64,000 nucleotides of DNA from Proteus columbae (GTDB taxonomy: Bacteria; Pseudomonadota; Gammaproteobacteria; Enterobacterales; Enterobacteriaceae). Under the pieces are notes generated by a model that saw only the letters and a list, made by a program, of their open reading frames with translations, ran no database searches and had not been told where the DNA came from. The translations under genes were made by a program, and so were the position numbers. Positions 29,311-40,027 of the stretch are shown here, piece by piece (position 1 is the stretch's first letter; each line of letters begins with the position of its first letter). The DNA lies in assembly GCF_002777965.1 (NCBI RefSeq), contig NZ_NGVR01000009.1, positions 124,387 to 188,386 on the forward strand. Reading direction: 5' to 3'.

Positions 29311-30207
29311 ATGTTTACTCCTCAAGACGTTGACCAACATATCCAATCGCTAACTCAATTAATTGCGAATGCAGATCAAGCTATTACTGACGAAAATTTT
29401 GAGTATTTAATGAATTTTTATACTGAAAATGGCACGTTGGTGGTTAAAGATAATTTGCATGTTTCTGGTAAGCCTTCACTAAAAAAAGCATTTATGGCGA
29501 TCGCTGGATTTTTCAATCATTCATTGCAAGTCTCTCAAGGAAAAGTGAAGGTTATATTTGGAGAAGATTGTGCACTTGTTTTAGCTCAAACACTTTTAAG
29601 TGCAAGTATGCCAAATGAAGGGAAATTTAATACAGTAAGAGAAGCGACTTATGTTTTTAAACTTATCAATGACCGGTGGCTTTGTGTTATAGATAACTCT
29701 TATGGTACTGATTTATTAAAATCATCTTCTGATGTTCGTTTACATTTTTTCTGTGGGAAAATTGCTTCTGGTAAATCAACGTTAGCTAAATCACTTTCTC
29801 AATCACCCAGAACGGTATTAATCAATGAAGATGAATGGCTATCGCGGCTTTATCCAAATCAAATAAAGACAGTGAGCGACTATATTGAAAAAAGTGAGTT
29901 AGTGAAGTGTGTATTAAGCGAACATATTGCAGTTCTTCTTAAAGCGGGAAATACCGTTATTATGGATTTTCCGGCAAATACACTGAAGCAGCGACAATGG
30001 TTAAAATCATTAGCAGATAATATGGGAATGCCTTATCTATTTCATGTTTTGAAAGTAGAAAGTGCTGAGTGTAAAAAACGATTATCTTTACGTAATCAAT
30101 CAGATGAGGCTCCCTTTAAAACCACAGATGCAGAGTTTGATTTTATTACACAGCATTTTTCGTACCCAGATCCAGAAGAGCAATTAATGATAAAAGAATA
30201 TAATTAA
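29311..30207 (+). CDS. SnoaL/NTF2-like domain fused to a P-loop kinase-like domain
   Basis: A 298-aa fusion. Residues about 10-135 look like an NTF2/SnoaL-type fold (ENFEYLMNFYTENGTLVVKD, REATYVFKLINDRWLCVIDNS). Residues about 145-298 are an AAA_33/zeta-like small-molecule kinase with Walker A GKIASGKSTLAKSL, a NEDEWLSRLYP acceptor-binding segment, VIMDFPANTLKQRQW (Walker B-like Asp) and RLSLRN in the lid region. Such kinases phosphorylate antibiotics, nucleotides or sugars; the substrate here is unknown. The ribosome site AAGGG is in a hairpin, and an attenuator-like terminator precedes the gene. Confidence 0.8.
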   Translation: MFTPQDVDQHIQSLTQLIANADQAITDENFEYLMNFYTENGTLVVKDNLHVSGKPSLKKAFMAIAGFFNHSLQVSQGKVKVIFGEDCALVLAQTLLSASMPNEGKFNTVREATYVFKLINDRWLCVIDNSYGTDLLKSSSDVRLHFFCGKIASGKSTLAKSLSQSPRTVLINEDEWLSRLYPNQIKTVSDYIEKSELVKCVLSEHIAVLLKAGNTVIMDFPANTLKQRQWLKSLADNMGMPYLFHVLKVESAECKKRLSLRNQSDEAPFKTTDAEFDFITQHFSYPDPEEQLMIKEYN

Positions 30208-30414
30208 ATAACATTATGTATTTTTATATTAGCCCATAATATAGGGCTAATGTTTTAAATCAGCTCGATAAGATAATCACAAAACCCGAATTATCTTATA
30301 AGATCAAAACCTAATAAAAGTACCACTTATCATGCATTGACAGTATTATGTGTAGAGTTTATGAATATGCGAACTATGATGCTACTCATCATAAGATAAT
30401 TAGCGGAGAACATT

Positions 30415-31155
30415 ATGAAGTATCGCCTGTGCGGTGTTGCTCTTTCAGTCGCCTTACTTTCAGGATGTGCAAGTGCCCCTAATAATGGGGAGGGGCGCTC
30501 TGACCCATTAGAAGGGTTTAACCGCCAGATGTTTGATTTTAACTACTATGTTTTAGACCCTTATATCTTACGCCCAGTTGCTGTTGTTTGGCGTGATTAT
30601 GTGCCACCACCAGCAAGAAATGGCTTATCTAACTTTTTAGGTAATTTAGAAGAGCCGGCAAGTATGGTAAACAGCGTATTACGTGGTGACTTTGAAAAGG
30701 GTGCAAAACATTTTGGTCGTTTCTGGATCAACACCGTTTTTGGTATGGGTGGTTTAATAGATGTCGCTGGTATGTCTAAAGAAACAATGGAAAAAGAAGT
30801 CCCTATGCGATTTGGTAGCACATTAGGGCATTATGGTATGGATTACGGCCCTTATGTGGTTGTGCCTGGCTATGGTAGTTTTACAGTTCGTGAAGAAGGT
30901 GGTGATTGGGCTGACTTAACGTATCCTATGCTGAGCTACTTAACATTTTGGATGTCAGCAGGAAAATGGGCATTAGAAGGTATTGAGACACGAGCACAAT
31001 TGCTCGATTCTGATGCCATTTTACAAAACTCTTCTGATCCTTACTTAATGATGCGTGAAGCTTATTTCCAACGTAACGATTTCCAAGCAGATGGCACCGT
31101 AAAAGAAAACCCTAATGCGAAAGCCATTGAAGATGATTTAGATTCCATTGATTAG
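30415..31155 (+). CDS. mlaA: Outer-membrane lipoprotein MlaA (VacJ)
   Basis: MlaA removes misplaced phospholipids from the outer leaflet of the outer membrane and passes them to MlaC. It has 246 aa (E. coli 251). It has a lipoprotein signal with lipobox LLSGC, then the family core DPLEGFNRQMFDFNYYVLDP, FGRFWINTVFGMGGLIDVA and FGSTLGHYGMDYGPYVVVP. The ribosome site is GGAG, 7 bp before the ATG. It is convergent with fadL, the same neighbour as in E. coli. Confidence 0.97.
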   Translation: MKYRLCGVALSVALLSGCASAPNNGEGRSDPLEGFNRQMFDFNYYVLDPYILRPVAVVWRDYVPPPARNGLSNFLGNLEEPASMVNSVLRGDFEKGAKHFGRFWINTVFGMGGLIDVAGMSKETMEKEVPMRFGSTLGHYGMDYGPYVVVPGYGSFTVREEGGDWADLTYPMLSYLTFWMSAGKWALEGIETRAQLLDSDAILQNSSDPYLMMREAYFQRNDFQADGTVKENPNAKAIEDDLDSID

Positions 31156-31186
31156 TGAATTATCTTTTTTAGCTTGATGAATAAAT

Positions 31187-31216
31187 AAAAAATGGTCTTA
31201 AAAAAGACCATTTTTT
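31187..31216. terminator. Bidirectional terminator between mlaA and fadL
   Basis: AAAAAATGGTCTT/AAGACCATTTTTT, perfect stem with triloop and A/T runs on both sides, between convergent genes. Confidence 0.9.
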
Positions 31217-31238
31217 GTATAAAAAGTAGAGTGAAAAA

Positions 31239-32600
31239 TTAGAAACGGTAGTTAAAGTTCATACCGTATAACCATGCTTTACCTGATGATTCAAACTCAT
31301 AAGCTGGTAATGGTAGATCTTCAGATAATTTCTCTTTGATGGTGACTTTTTTACCGTGCATATACGCTAAGCCAACATCAACAGACATATCTTTGTTAAA
31401 TGCATAAGTTGTACCTGCACTTAACCAGAAACGGTCTTGGTCTGGAATAGAGATTGAGCGTTTATCAGCCGGAACTGGGCTATCATCGAAGGCAATACCA
31501 GTACGGAATGTCCAGTTATCATCGTGATAATAGGTAGTACCTAAAGCCACACGCCATGCATCACGGAAACCTTCTTCTTTCTTGAATAGTTGCTGACCAT
31601 CACTTTTACGTGTGGCTCTTAACTCTTCAAAGGCACTCCAACTTGTGTAAGCGAAGTTATAGTGAACAGCCCATTTTGGTGCAACACGGTGATAAGCGGC
31701 AAATTCCCAAATTTCAGGTAAATTTAAATCTAGCTTACCAGGGATAGTTTGACCATTGGTACCAACAATTCCCATACCTTCAAGTTGTGGAATTGAACGT
31801 AAATCACTTTGATATTCACCGTCTTTAAATTTCACTTTTATTTTAGAGCGATAAGTGAAGCTAATGCGATTACCTTCGTCGAATTCGTATAACAGCCCTG
31901 CGTTCCAGCCGAAGCCCCATGCATCACCTTTTAATTGAGCAAAGCGATCACTAGGAGATAAGCTTGATAAATAACCACCTAATACTTGATAATTAGGATC
32001 TTGGCTTTGAGATAACTTACCACCTAATACTTTACCGGCTTCACCCACATGACGTGTGATTTCAGCATCTGCGTAAAGAGCATTTAATCCTAAACCGACA
32101 CTAAATTGGTTATTAACACGGTAACCTGCACTTAAGTTTAGGTTCATGGTTTTTAAATCAGTTTTACCACCGATAAGCCCCGCAGGATAATCGTTCGGGA
32201 AATCTGTTGCTAAACCAAAGTTTGTTGTGCCTGATGCGCCAATGGCCCATTTATCATTAATAGGGGCTACAAAGTGGATATTAGGGACTAATGCACTGGG
32301 TGCGATATCTTTTGCAGTGGTATCAGTACCTGTAAGAGGTGATTTACCTTTAATATCAACACTTGGATTAATTAGAATAGCACCGACAGAAAATTCGGGG
32401 CGATCAAACATAGTGAGTGCAGCTGGGTTTCGGCTACCTACGCTTGCGTCATCGGCGATAACGCCTTCCCCTGAAAATGCACGCCCTAGTGCTGAAGTAG
32501 AATATTCATTTAACTGAAAACCGGCAGCGCCTGCTTGAGAGGAAATTGCTCCTACAATGGCAGCTAGTGCTGTGCGAGTAAACAGGTTTTTACGGTTCAT
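31239..32600 (-). CDS. fadL: Long-chain fatty acid outer-membrane transporter FadL
   Basis: A 14-strand barrel that lets long-chain fatty acids cross the outer membrane. It has 453 aa (E. coli 446). The signal peptide ends at [10 protein letters not shown]; the mature N-terminal hatch reads [21 protein letters not shown], followed by [19 protein letters not shown]. The C-terminus ends in the OMP-type [10 protein letters not shown] with terminal Phe. A FadR box lies about 80-95 bp upstream. Confidence 0.97.
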   Translation of the reverse strand: MNRKNLFTRTALAAIVGAISSQAGAAGFQLNEYSTSALGRAFSGEGVIADDASVGSRNPAALTMFDRPEFSVGAILINPSVDIKGKSPLTGTDTTAKDIAPSALVPNIHFVAPINDKWAIGASGTTNFGLATDFPNDYPAGLIGGKTDLKTMNLNLSAGYRVNNQFSVGLGLNALYADAEITRHVGEAGKVLGGKLSQSQDPNYQVLGGYLSSLSPSDRFAQLKGDAWGFGWNAGLLYEFDEGNRISFTYRSKIKVKFKDGEYQSDLRSIPQLEGMGIVGTNGQTIPGKLDLNLPEIWEFAAYHRVAPKWAVHYNFAYTSWSAFEELRATRKSDGQQLFKKEEGFRDAWRVALGTTYYHDDNWTFRTGIAFDDSPVPADKRSISIPDQDRFWLSAGTTYAFNKDMSVDVGLAYMHGKKVTIKEKLSEDLPLPAYEFESSGKAWLYGMNFNYRF

Positions 32601-32677
32601 GACCTAAACCCTCATAATTTTTTTAAGTTAGTAACTTCTGATTAGAAGCGCTGGATTTTAGGTGCGGTTGTCGTTAT

Positions 32678-32694
32678 GACAAATCAGACCAGTT
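32678..32694 (-). promoter_or_regulatory. FadR operator upstream of fadL
   Basis: AACTGGTCTGATTTGTC on the minus strand matches the FadR pattern AnCTGGTCnGACnnGTT at all but two defined positions. Confidence 0.75.
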
Positions 32695-32945
32695 GATTAA
32701 GTATAAAGTTGATTACCCCAAATGTTGCAAGTATGTTTTATAAATATTTCCATTTAGATTCAATAATTGGGATTTAGTTAACATATTTTTCACAAAACAT
32801 CCCAATAAAGATGTTTTTGATTGTTAAATAAACAGAATAATCAATTATTTTTGTAAGATTGTAATAAAATTTGAGCTAAAGCAGTTTATTTTATTTTTTT
32901 GCGATTATGATAGATAATTAACATTTCTTTCGTTGGGAGACTAAA

Positions 32946-33242
32946 ATGGCAGACGCAATTAATCGTTGTAGTGCAGAAGAAACCGCTGCTTGCTGTTGTG
33001 TAGATGTGGGTACTATTATTGACAATAAGAATTGCACAGCGTCATATCAGCATGTCTTCGCTGATAAAGCACAAGCGCAAGCAATGTTAGATCAACTCAG
33101 TGCGAAAGCACAATCTATCGCTTCAGAGCCTTGCAAAATCAATCAACAATTTGCTGATGTTGATGGTGGTGTTCAACTTACCGCTGATTTTACATTCTCT
33201 TGTGAGGCAGAAAACTTAATTTTCCAGTTAGGATTACGTTAA
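32946..33242 (+). CDS. yfcZ: YfcZ/YiiS family protein (DUF406)
   Basis: A 98-aa cytoplasmic protein of the YfcZ/YiiS family, structure known but function not established. It is Cys-rich at the N-terminus (RCSAEETAACCCVDVGTII), with the family motif FADKAQAQAMLDQLSAKAQ and the end DFTFSCEAENLIFQLGLR. The ribosome site GGGAG precedes ATG 32946. Its position between fadL and fadI is as in E. coli. It has its own terminator. Confidence 0.92.
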   Translation: MADAINRCSAEETAACCCVDVGTIIDNKNCTASYQHVFADKAQAQAMLDQLSAKAQSIASEPCKINQQFADVDGGVQLTADFTFSCEAENLIFQLGLR

Positions 33243-33262
33243 TCCTCTGAAATTAATAGATT

Positions 33263-33293
33263 TAAGGCTGTTGAAATTCAACAGCCTTTTTTA
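33263..33293 (+). terminator. Terminator after yfcZ
   Basis: AAGGCTGTTG/CAACAGCCTT with T6, 21 bp past the yfcZ stop. Confidence 0.9.
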
Positions 33294-33426
33294 TACCTTT
33301 CGGCCACTCCATTATCTTTCCTATCATTATTGTTAAGGTTCAGACATTTCATCGAAATATTGAGCGCTAACTCCCACTTCTCGTAAAATGACGTTTCTGA
33401 AAAGTGAAATTTTTGTTAACACTATT

Positions 33427-33443
33427 ATCAGGTCAGACCTCTT
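33427..33443 (+). promoter_or_regulatory. FadR operator upstream of fadIJ
   Basis: ATCAGGTCAGACCTCTT fits AnCTGGTCnGACnnGTT except for two positions (T to A, G to C). It lies 34 bp before the fadI start. Confidence 0.7.
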
Positions 33444-33476
33444 TAGTGTTAGGAAATCATTTTGTCAGGAGCCGTT

Positions 33477-34781
33477 ATGAAGTCATCAACGAACAGTGCT
33501 ATGAAAGATCGCATCGCCATTGTCAGCGGGCTACGCTTACCTTTTGCTAAACAAGCGACGGCGTATCGAGGAATACCTGCGGTTGAATTAGGGCGTTCAG
33601 TGGTTCAAGAATTAGTGACTCGCAATGAAATTCCTCCCGAAATTATTGATCAACTTGTTTTCGGGCAAGTGGTTCAAATGCCAGAAGCACCTAACATTGC
33701 CAGAGAAATTGTGCTCGGTGCAGGATTAAGTGTAAAAACGGATGCTTATAGTGTAACAAGAGCATGTGCAACAAGCTTTCAGGCGATAGCTAATGTTGCT
33801 GAAAGTATGATGGCAGGACATGTCTCTGTCGGTATTGCTGGTGGCGCAGATTCGTCTTCAGTTTTGCCTATCGGTGTTAGTAAAAAACTTGCAGATGTTT
33901 TATTAAGCCTTAATAAGGCCAAATCATTAGGTCAACGATTAAGTTATTTAAGCCGATTACGATTTCGTGATCTTCTTCCTGTGGCACCTGCCGTGGCTGA
34001 ATACTCAACTGGGTTACGTATGGGGGATACTGCGGAACAAATGGCAAAGACTTACCATATTTCAAGAGCCGCTCAAGATGAATTAGCGCATCGCTCTCAT
34101 CAATTAGCAACGAAAGCATGGGATATGGGTAAATTAGATAATGAAGTAATGACTGCGTTTTTTCCACCTTACAAAGAAGGCTTTCATCAAGATAACAATA
34201 TTCGTAAAAACTCTGTTCTTGATTCTTATGCCAAGCTCAAACCTGCTTTTGATCGTCGCCATGGTAGTGTCACTGCCGCAAACAGCACACCATTAACCGA
34301 TGGTGCAGCGGCTGTATTAATGATGAAAGAATCTGTTGCTAAAAGTCTCGGTTATCAACCTTTAGGTTATTTACGCAGTTATGCTTTCACAGCGACAGAT
34401 GTCTGGAAAGATATGTTATTGGGGCCATCATATGCCACACCACTTGCACTTTCTCGCGCAGGCCTTGCATTGAGTGATCTAACGCTAATTGATATGCATG
34501 AAGCTTTTGCTGCACAAACACTCAGTAATCTGACGCTGTTTGCCAGTGAGCGGTTTGCTAAAGAGCAACTCGGATTATCCAAGGCGATTGGGGAAGTGGA
34601 TATGGATAAGTTTAATGTGCTAGGCGGTTCTATTGCTTATGGACATCCATTTGCTGCGACTGGCGCAAGAATGGTCACACAGACACTGCATGAGCTTAAA
34701 CGTCGAGGTGGCGGGTTTGGGTTAACCACTGCTTGTGCTGCGGGTGGATTGGGTGCTGCGATGATTTTGGAGGTGGAATAA
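33477..34781 (+). CDS. fadI: 3-ketoacyl-CoA thiolase FadI (anaerobic beta-oxidation)
   Basis: FadI cleaves 3-ketoacyl-CoA to acetyl-CoA and a shortened acyl-CoA and works with FadJ. It has 434 aa from ATG 33477 (E. coli 436). The nucleophilic Cys is in [11 protein letters not shown]; the later active-site motifs are [25 protein letters not shown] and the second Cys in [13 protein letters not shown] 33477 has AGGA 7 bp upstream; a TTG at 33462 is rejected. Its stop overlaps the fadJ ATG (TAATG), so the two are translationally coupled. Confidence 0.97.
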   Translation: MKSSTNSAMKDRIAIVSGLRLPFAKQATAYRGIPAVELGRSVVQELVTRNEIPPEIIDQLVFGQVVQMPEAPNIAREIVLGAGLSVKTDAYSVTRACATSFQAIANVAESMMAGHVSVGIAGGADSSSVLPIGVSKKLADVLLSLNKAKSLGQRLSYLSRLRFRDLLPVAPAVAEYSTGLRMGDTAEQMAKTYHISRAAQDELAHRSHQLATKAWDMGKLDNEVMTAFFPPYKEGFHQDNNIRKNSVLDSYAKLKPAFDRRHGSVTAANSTPLTDGAAAVLMMKESVAKSLGYQPLGYLRSYAFTATDVWKDMLLGPSYATPLALSRAGLALSDLTLIDMHEAFAAQTLSNLTLFASERFAKEQLGLSKAIGEVDMDKFNVLGGSIAYGHPFAATGARMVTQTLHELKRRGGGFGLTTACAAGGLGAAMILEVE

Positions 34782-36940
34782 TGGAACAACAACAAACAAC
34801 ACTAGAAAAATCATCTGTTTTTCAGTTTTCAGTTCGTAATGACAAAGTGGGTGTTATCACCATTGATGTTGTTGGTGAAAAAGTAAACACGCTAAAAGCA
34901 GAGTTTGTACAGCAATTTCAAGATGTTTTAAGGCAAGCTCAGCAACATTCCGGTGTAAAAGGGTTAATTATCACCTCAGGTAAAATAGACAGTTTTATTG
35001 CAGGTGCGGATATCTCCATGATTGCAGGTTGTAAAACCAAAGAAGAAGCGAGTGCACTCGCAAAAGCAGGGCAAGATCTTTTTACTCAACTTGAAAATTA
35101 TCCATTGCCGGTTGTAGCCGCTATCAATGGTGCATGCCTTGGCGGAGGGCTTGAATTGGCATTAGCCTGTCATGGACGAATTTGTTCTGATAATAGCAAA
35201 ACGCGTTTAGGGCTTCCTGAAGTGCAACTTGGATTACTGCCAGGATCTGGCGGAACTCAACGTTTACCTCGTCTTATTGGTGTGACATCTGCGTTAGATA
35301 TGATCTTAACGGGTAGACAAGTTAATGCGAAGCGAGCCTTAAAATTAGGTCTTGTAAATGATGTTGTCTCACAAGATATTCTATTGGAAGTTGCTGCTAA
35401 ATGGATCTTATCGGGTAAAAAAGAGCAGAGAAAGCATTCGATGATGGAGCGTTTTTGGGCAAACACAACTTTAGGTAGAAATATACTGTTTGGGCAAGCT
35501 AAAAAACGCACATTAGCTAAAACAAAAGGTCACTATCCAGCAGCAGATCGTATTCTTCATGTTATAGAACGTGGTCTTGAAAAAGATATTCAAACAGGGT
35601 TTAAAGAAGAGGCAAATGCGTTTGGTGAACTCGCTATGACACCCGTTTCATCTGCATTAAGACACCTCTTTTTTGCTTCTACGGCACTTAAAAATGAAAC
35701 AGGATCATCCGAAAAGCCAGATAGTTTGCACCATATTGGTATTTTAGGTGGTGGATTAATGGGGGGAGGGATCGCCTTTGTCACGGCGACAAAAGCTAAT
35801 TTACCTGCAAGAATTAAAGATATCAGTGATAAAGGAATTGCTCAGGCGCTTAATTATAGTTGGAAAGCGCTTTCAGCCAAAGTGAGTAAAAAAAGATTAT
35901 CTGCACGCGAACGTCAGCGCCAAATGGGATTACTCTCTGGCTCATTGGATTATAGCGGTTTTCATCAATCAAATATTATTGTTGAAGCGGTTTTTGAAGA
36001 TCTTGCTTTAAAACAGAAGATGGTCGCAGATATTGAAGGCGTAGGGAAAGGTAAAATTATTTTTGCTTCAAATACCTCTTCGCTTCCTATCCATAAAATT
36101 GCAGAAACAGCCAAATATCCAGAAAAAGTGATCGGGCTTCACTATTTTAGCCCAGTAGAAAAAATGCCTTTGGTTGAAGTTATTCCACATGAAAATACGG
36201 ATGAAAAAACGATTGCTACAACGGTAGCTTTTGCTAAAAAACAGGGCAAAGTTGCAATAGTTGTTGGTGATAAACCTGGATTCTATGTTAACCGTATTCT
36301 TGCTCCTTATATTAGCGAAGCATTGACATGTTTAGTACAAGGTGAACCTATTGAGAATATTGACAAAGCACTTGTTCAGTTCGGTTTTCCCGTAGGGCCT
36401 ATTCAGTTATTGGATGAAGTGGGTATTGATATCGGTACAAAAATAACGCCAATATTAGTGAATGCATTTGGTGAAAGATTTGCCTCTCCTCCTGCTGTGG
36501 ATGCCATTATTGCTGATAATAGAAAAGGCCGTAAAAATGGGCGAGGTTTTTATCTTTATGCAAAACATGCATTACCTTTCTCATTAGGTAAAAATAAAAA
36601 ACAGCCTGATCCGGCTATATATCGACTATTACAAATTAAGCCTAAAAACCAACTGTCTTCCTCTGAAATTACGGAGCGCTGTTTATTATTAATGTTAAAC
36701 GAAGCCGTTCGTTGTTTAGATGAAAATATTATAAAGCAACCACGAGATGGTGATATTGGTGCTGTATTTGGTATTGGTTTTCCTCCTTTTTTTGGTGGCC
36801 CATTCCGTTATATGGATAGTATGGGAACAACAATGGTGGCAGAAAAACTTAACCAACTTGCCGATAAATATGGAGAAAAATATCGCCCTTGTGAGCGTTT
36901 AGTTGAAATGGCTAAGCGAAATGAGCGTTTTTACAATTAA
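34781..36940 (+). CDS. fadJ: Fatty acid oxidation complex alpha subunit FadJ
   Basis: A bifunctional enoyl-CoA hydratase and 3-hydroxyacyl-CoA dehydrogenase, 719 aa (E. coli 714). The N-terminal crotonase domain has [28 protein letters not shown] and [20 protein letters not shown]. The NAD-binding motif is [16 protein letters not shown] near 320, and the dehydrogenase part has [30 protein letters not shown] and [16 protein letters not shown]. The start was chosen at 34781 (GGAGG upstream), overlapping the fadI stop by one base. Confidence 0.97.
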   Translation: MEQQQTTLEKSSVFQFSVRNDKVGVITIDVVGEKVNTLKAEFVQQFQDVLRQAQQHSGVKGLIITSGKIDSFIAGADISMIAGCKTKEEASALAKAGQDLFTQLENYPLPVVAAINGACLGGGLELALACHGRICSDNSKTRLGLPEVQLGLLPGSGGTQRLPRLIGVTSALDMILTGRQVNAKRALKLGLVNDVVSQDILLEVAAKWILSGKKEQRKHSMMERFWANTTLGRNILFGQAKKRTLAKTKGHYPAADRILHVIERGLEKDIQTGFKEEANAFGELAMTPVSSALRHLFFASTALKNETGSSEKPDSLHHIGILGGGLMGGGIAFVTATKANLPARIKDISDKGIAQALNYSWKALSAKVSKKRLSARERQRQMGLLSGSLDYSGFHQSNIIVEAVFEDLALKQKMVADIEGVGKGKIIFASNTSSLPIHKIAETAKYPEKVIGLHYFSPVEKMPLVEVIPHENTDEKTIATTVAFAKKQGKVAIVVGDKPGFYVNRILAPYISEALTCLVQGEPIENIDKALVQFGFPVGPIQLLDEVGIDIGTKITPILVNAFGERFASPPAVDAIIADNRKGRKNGRGFYLYAKHALPFSLGKNKKQPDPAIYRLLQIKPKNQLSSSEITERCLLLMLNEAVRCLDENIIKQPRDGDIGAVFGIGFPPFFGGPFRYMDSMGTTMVAEKLNQLADKYGEKYRPCERLVEMAKRNERFYN

Positions 36941-36989
36941 TATCATCGTTTTACCATTGCTTTTTCCTTTTGTGACATTTGTTTTGATT

Positions 36990-37012
36990 GAGGCGCTTAG
37001 GCGCCTTTTTTC
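36990..37012 (+). terminator. Terminator after fadJ
   Basis: GGCGCTTAGGCGCC self-complementary stem followed by T6, 50 bp past the fadJ stop. The rest of 36941-37328 is AT-rich and holds no gene I can support. Confidence 0.85.
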
Positions 37013-37328
37013 TTGTACTTCTTGCGTCAGATTAATAATTGGTGAATTTTTAATGGAAAAAGGGGTCGAAAGTGTTAATGATAGCCAGATATGGCAAAAT
37101 AGTTATTTGAAAATAAATTTAAAAACAAAGCTTTTTAAAATAAAATTCTAAAAATGATGTTAATTTGTAAACCAACAGCATGTTCTTAAAAAGATGAATA
37201 ATGCTATTGCAATTAGGGTATTGAAGATTTTATATGAGGATATATTGATTTAAACTGAATTAAATTAAGTATCTTAAAAGTGTAAATACCAGTAATTACA
37301 AAAAATAAAATAGGTTTAATAATTTACT

Positions 37329-37802
37329 ATGCAAATTTTTATTATGCGCCACGGAGAAGCAGCTCTTGATGCTGCCAGCGATGCACTAAGACCACTGACT
37401 GAACGTGGAAAAAGTGAATCAATAAAAATGGCTGAATGGATGACTAAGCAGGGACATACAATCGATTATGTTTTAGTTAGCCCTTATTTACGTGCTCAAC
37501 AGACATTAGATGCAGTAAAAGAAGATTTAGCGCTACCTAGTAAAATAGAAACAGATGATGGACTTATCCCCGGAGGGAATCCTTCACATGTTGCACATTA
37601 CTTACGTGCCTTGGGCGATACAGGATATAAAAATATTCTTGTTATTTCTCACTTACCTTTAGTTGGCTATGTTGTCGCTGAACTTTGTCCGGCAGTATGT
37701 GCCCCTATGTTTTCAACATCAACCATTGCTTGTGTTGATTTTGATTTATCAAAAGGTGCGGGGGAGTTGCTATGGCAGGTATCACCCTCAACATTGAAAT
37801 AA
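37329..37802 (+). CDS. sixA: Phosphohistidine phosphatase SixA
   Basis: SixA removes phosphate from histidine phosphocarriers; in E. coli its in vivo target is the nitrogen PTS protein NPr. It has 157 aa (E. coli 161). It belongs to the RHG/histidine phosphatase family: catalytic MRHGEAALDA at residues 6-15, LVSPYLRAQQTLD near 50-60 and VISHLPLVGYV with the second His near 108. Position between fadJ and smrB is as in E. coli. Confidence 0.95.
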   Translation: MQIFIMRHGEAALDAASDALRPLTERGKSESIKMAEWMTKQGHTIDYVLVSPYLRAQQTLDAVKEDLALPSKIETDDGLIPGGNPSHVAHYLRALGDTGYKNILVISHLPLVGYVVAELCPAVCAPMFSTSTIACVDFDLSKGAGELLWQVSPSTLK

Positions 37803-37890
37803 AATTTAAATCAATTAGCTAAGTAAGTAATTAACACCTTATTTCACCCGATAGGTGATTTAAGGGTTAATGCGATAGAGTTTTTTTGGT

Positions 37891-38433
37891 TTAGCGGCGA
37901 GCAATATCGTCATTTTCCACTAATACTAATAATGCAGCATCGCCTCCCCATTCTTTTGGGGCTTGATGAAAAGCAATGACATCAGGGTGCTGCGCTAACC
38001 AGAGTGGTGTTTGCTGTTTTAAAATATGTTTTCCATGGCCGTGCATAATACAGGCACAATAAACATGTTCTCGCCTACATGCCGCAATTAATGCACCAAT
38101 CTCTTGTTTTGCAATTAGCTGTGTTAATCCATGCAAATCTAGAAAAAACTCAGGAACATAATCACCACGACGTAGTTTTTTTAATTCATAAGCATTAGCG
38201 CCTTCTCTTAAATAGCGCATTGGGCCTTCTGTGGCTAAGTTAGGCTGAAATTCATCTGAAAAATAATAAGAAGCATCAACTTGCTCTTGTTGTAGACGTT
38301 CAACAGCGTAGTGTGTCACTTTCTTACGTTTGGGTGAATGAAGTATTTTATCTTGAGGTAATTTCTTGGTGCCTTTTATCATCTCCTGAAATAACTCAAT
38401 TTCAGAAGGTGGTAATGAAAATTTTTTATTCAT
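37891..38433 (-). CDS. smrB: Smr-domain ribosome rescue endonuclease SmrB (YfcN)
   Basis: SmrB cleaves mRNA at collided ribosomes. It has 180 aa (E. coli 183). The C-terminal Smr domain is clear: [20 protein letters not shown] with the DLHG motif, then [19 protein letters not shown] with the HGHGK loop, and the [15 protein letters not shown] end. The basic N-terminal extension that docks on the ribosome is present ([17 protein letters not shown]). It is divergent from prmB as in E. coli. Confidence 0.95.
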   Translation of the reverse strand: MNKKFSLPPSEIELFQEMIKGTKKLPQDKILHSPKRKKVTHYAVERLQQEQVDASYYFSDEFQPNLATEGPMRYLREGANAYELKKLRRGDYVPEFFLDLHGLTQLIAKQEIGALIAACRREHVYCACIMHGHGKHILKQQTPLWLAQHPDVIAFHQAPKEWGGDAALLVLVENDDIARR

Positions 38434-39010
38434 TTTTTACGATTCTTCATAGTGTTACTGTCTTTATCAGGCAATAGTACATGAAATAGCGTCAGAGATA
38501 AAAAGTATAGGCGATAAATTTAGCATAAAAAAAGGCAGGGAATTTACCCTGCCGAAATAGTCACATAGTTAGCAAATATAGGCTGGTTAACAAGTTGCTC
38601 TACTCATGATATCTGTGAACATTAAACGCTGCTATATCTTCAGATTGCGATAAAAAGATATCAAAATAGTCTTTAAAATTAGTTATTTGCTTTCAAGTGA
38701 CTGTATATTAAATGAAAAACATCTATAGGCGCATTTTGGTACACAGTTAACTCTTTCATGTTTTAAGTATGGTTCAATTTCATTAACTTGCTAATAAAAG
38801 TTAAATTAAAAGTATAAAATGCCAATATTTATTTATGAGTAGATCGTAAATTTTGCTTTTGATTACCTGATTGAAGTTTAAAACCATGGTCAATATATGG
38901 TTATAGCGAAGGAAATAATAATGTAGTGATGTTTTTTATGGTTCCCCGCTGATTTATCGCCATCTTCATGGCAAACTACAGACTTTCTATTTCTTCAGAG
39001 GACAACAGTT
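38434..39010. other. 577-bp interval with an orphan minus-strand terminator
   Basis: No gene is recognised. The interval contains the prmB and smrB promoters and a strong terminator (38527-38553) pointing at smrB that no known gene feeds, so a small minus-strand transcript between about 38560 and 38700 is possible. Confidence 0.5.
38527..38553 (-). terminator. Terminator with no assigned gene
   Basis: GGCAGGG/CCCTGCC perfect stem with a 6-nt loop, followed on the minus strand by T7. It is 93 bp upstream of the smrB start. Confidence 0.8.
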
Positions 39011-39943
39011 TTGGATATAACACTAAAAGAGGAAGCAGTTGCTGATCTAAGCACGATCCTAGATATGTTACGTTGGGCTATGAGTCAGTTTAATTCATCT
39101 GATATTTATTATGGTCATGGCACAGATAACGCGTGGGATGAAGCATTACAGCTTGTATTACCGACTATTGCACTTCCTTTAGATATTCCAGAGGCTCTGT
39201 TATCAACGAAGTTAACGACTTCTGAAAAAATGGAAATCATTACACTTATCGAAAGCCGAATTGAGCAAAAAATTCCAGTTCCTTATTTAACTCATCGCGC
39301 TTGGTTCTGTGGTCACGAATTTTATGTTGATGAACGTGTTCTTATCCCTCGCTCCCCTATTGGTGAATTAATCAATAACCATTTTGATGGTTTAATTCAG
39401 CAAGAACCAACACGTATTCTCGACTTATGCACGGGAAGTGGCTGTATTGCGATTGCTTGTGCTCATGAGTTTGAAGATGCTGAAGTCGATGCGGTTGATA
39501 TTTCTGAAGATGCACTGGAAGTGGCTGAATTCAATATTGAAAACCACGGTTTAGTACATCGTGTATATCCAATGCAATCAGATTTATTTAGCGCCATTGT
39601 TCCAACGCCTTACGATATTATTGTGACAAATCCTCCGTATGTTGATGTTGAAGATATGGGCGATTTGCCTGATGAATACCAAGTTGAACCTGAATTGGCA
39701 TTAGCTTCAGGTATTGATGGTCTAGATATTACGAGACAAATTTTACTAAAAGCCCCTGAATATCTGAGTGAAAAAGGTATTTTAGTGTGTGAAGTGGGTA
39801 ATAGTATGGTTCATCTTATTGAGCAATTCCCAGAGGTTCCATTTACATGGCTTGAGTTTGAAAATGGTGGACTTGGTGTCTTTATGCTGACCCGTGAACA
39901 GCTCGTCGAACATTCAGAGTATTTTTCTACTGATAAACGTTGA
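39011..39943 (+). CDS. prmB: Ribosomal protein L3 glutamine methyltransferase PrmB
   Basis: PrmB methylates a glutamine of ribosomal protein L3 using SAM, for 50S assembly. It has 310 aa, as in E. coli. It shows the SAM-binding motif [16 protein letters not shown] near 135-150 and the catalytic NPPY near 205 ([14 protein letters not shown]). The start is the rare TTG at 39011: [13 protein letters not shown] aligns with the family N-terminus, and GAGGA lies upstream. It heads the run to aroC. Confidence 0.94.
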   Translation: MDITLKEEAVADLSTILDMLRWAMSQFNSSDIYYGHGTDNAWDEALQLVLPTIALPLDIPEALLSTKLTTSEKMEIITLIESRIEQKIPVPYLTHRAWFCGHEFYVDERVLIPRSPIGELINNHFDGLIQQEPTRILDLCTGSGCIAIACAHEFEDAEVDAVDISEDALEVAEFNIENHGLVHRVYPMQSDLFSAIVPTPYDIIVTNPPYVDVEDMGDLPDEYQVEPELALASGIDGLDITRQILLKAPEYLSEKGILVCEVGNSMVHLIEQFPEVPFTWLEFENGGLGVFMLTREQLVEHSEYFSTDKR

Positions 39944-40027
39944 TGTAACAGCAATGAGACGATAGATTGTTATTTATTGCAAATAACATATTGATAACAT
40001 CATACAGTAAAAGATAGGAATAAAGGG

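Noticed and set aside
27913-30207. Prophage or active island at argW
   Set aside because: No integrase, no structural phage genes and no second copy of the tRNA 3' end were found.
36903-37151. 82-codon frame overlapping the fadJ end
   Set aside because: It starts inside fadJ in another frame, runs through the fadJ terminator and has no ribosome site or family features.
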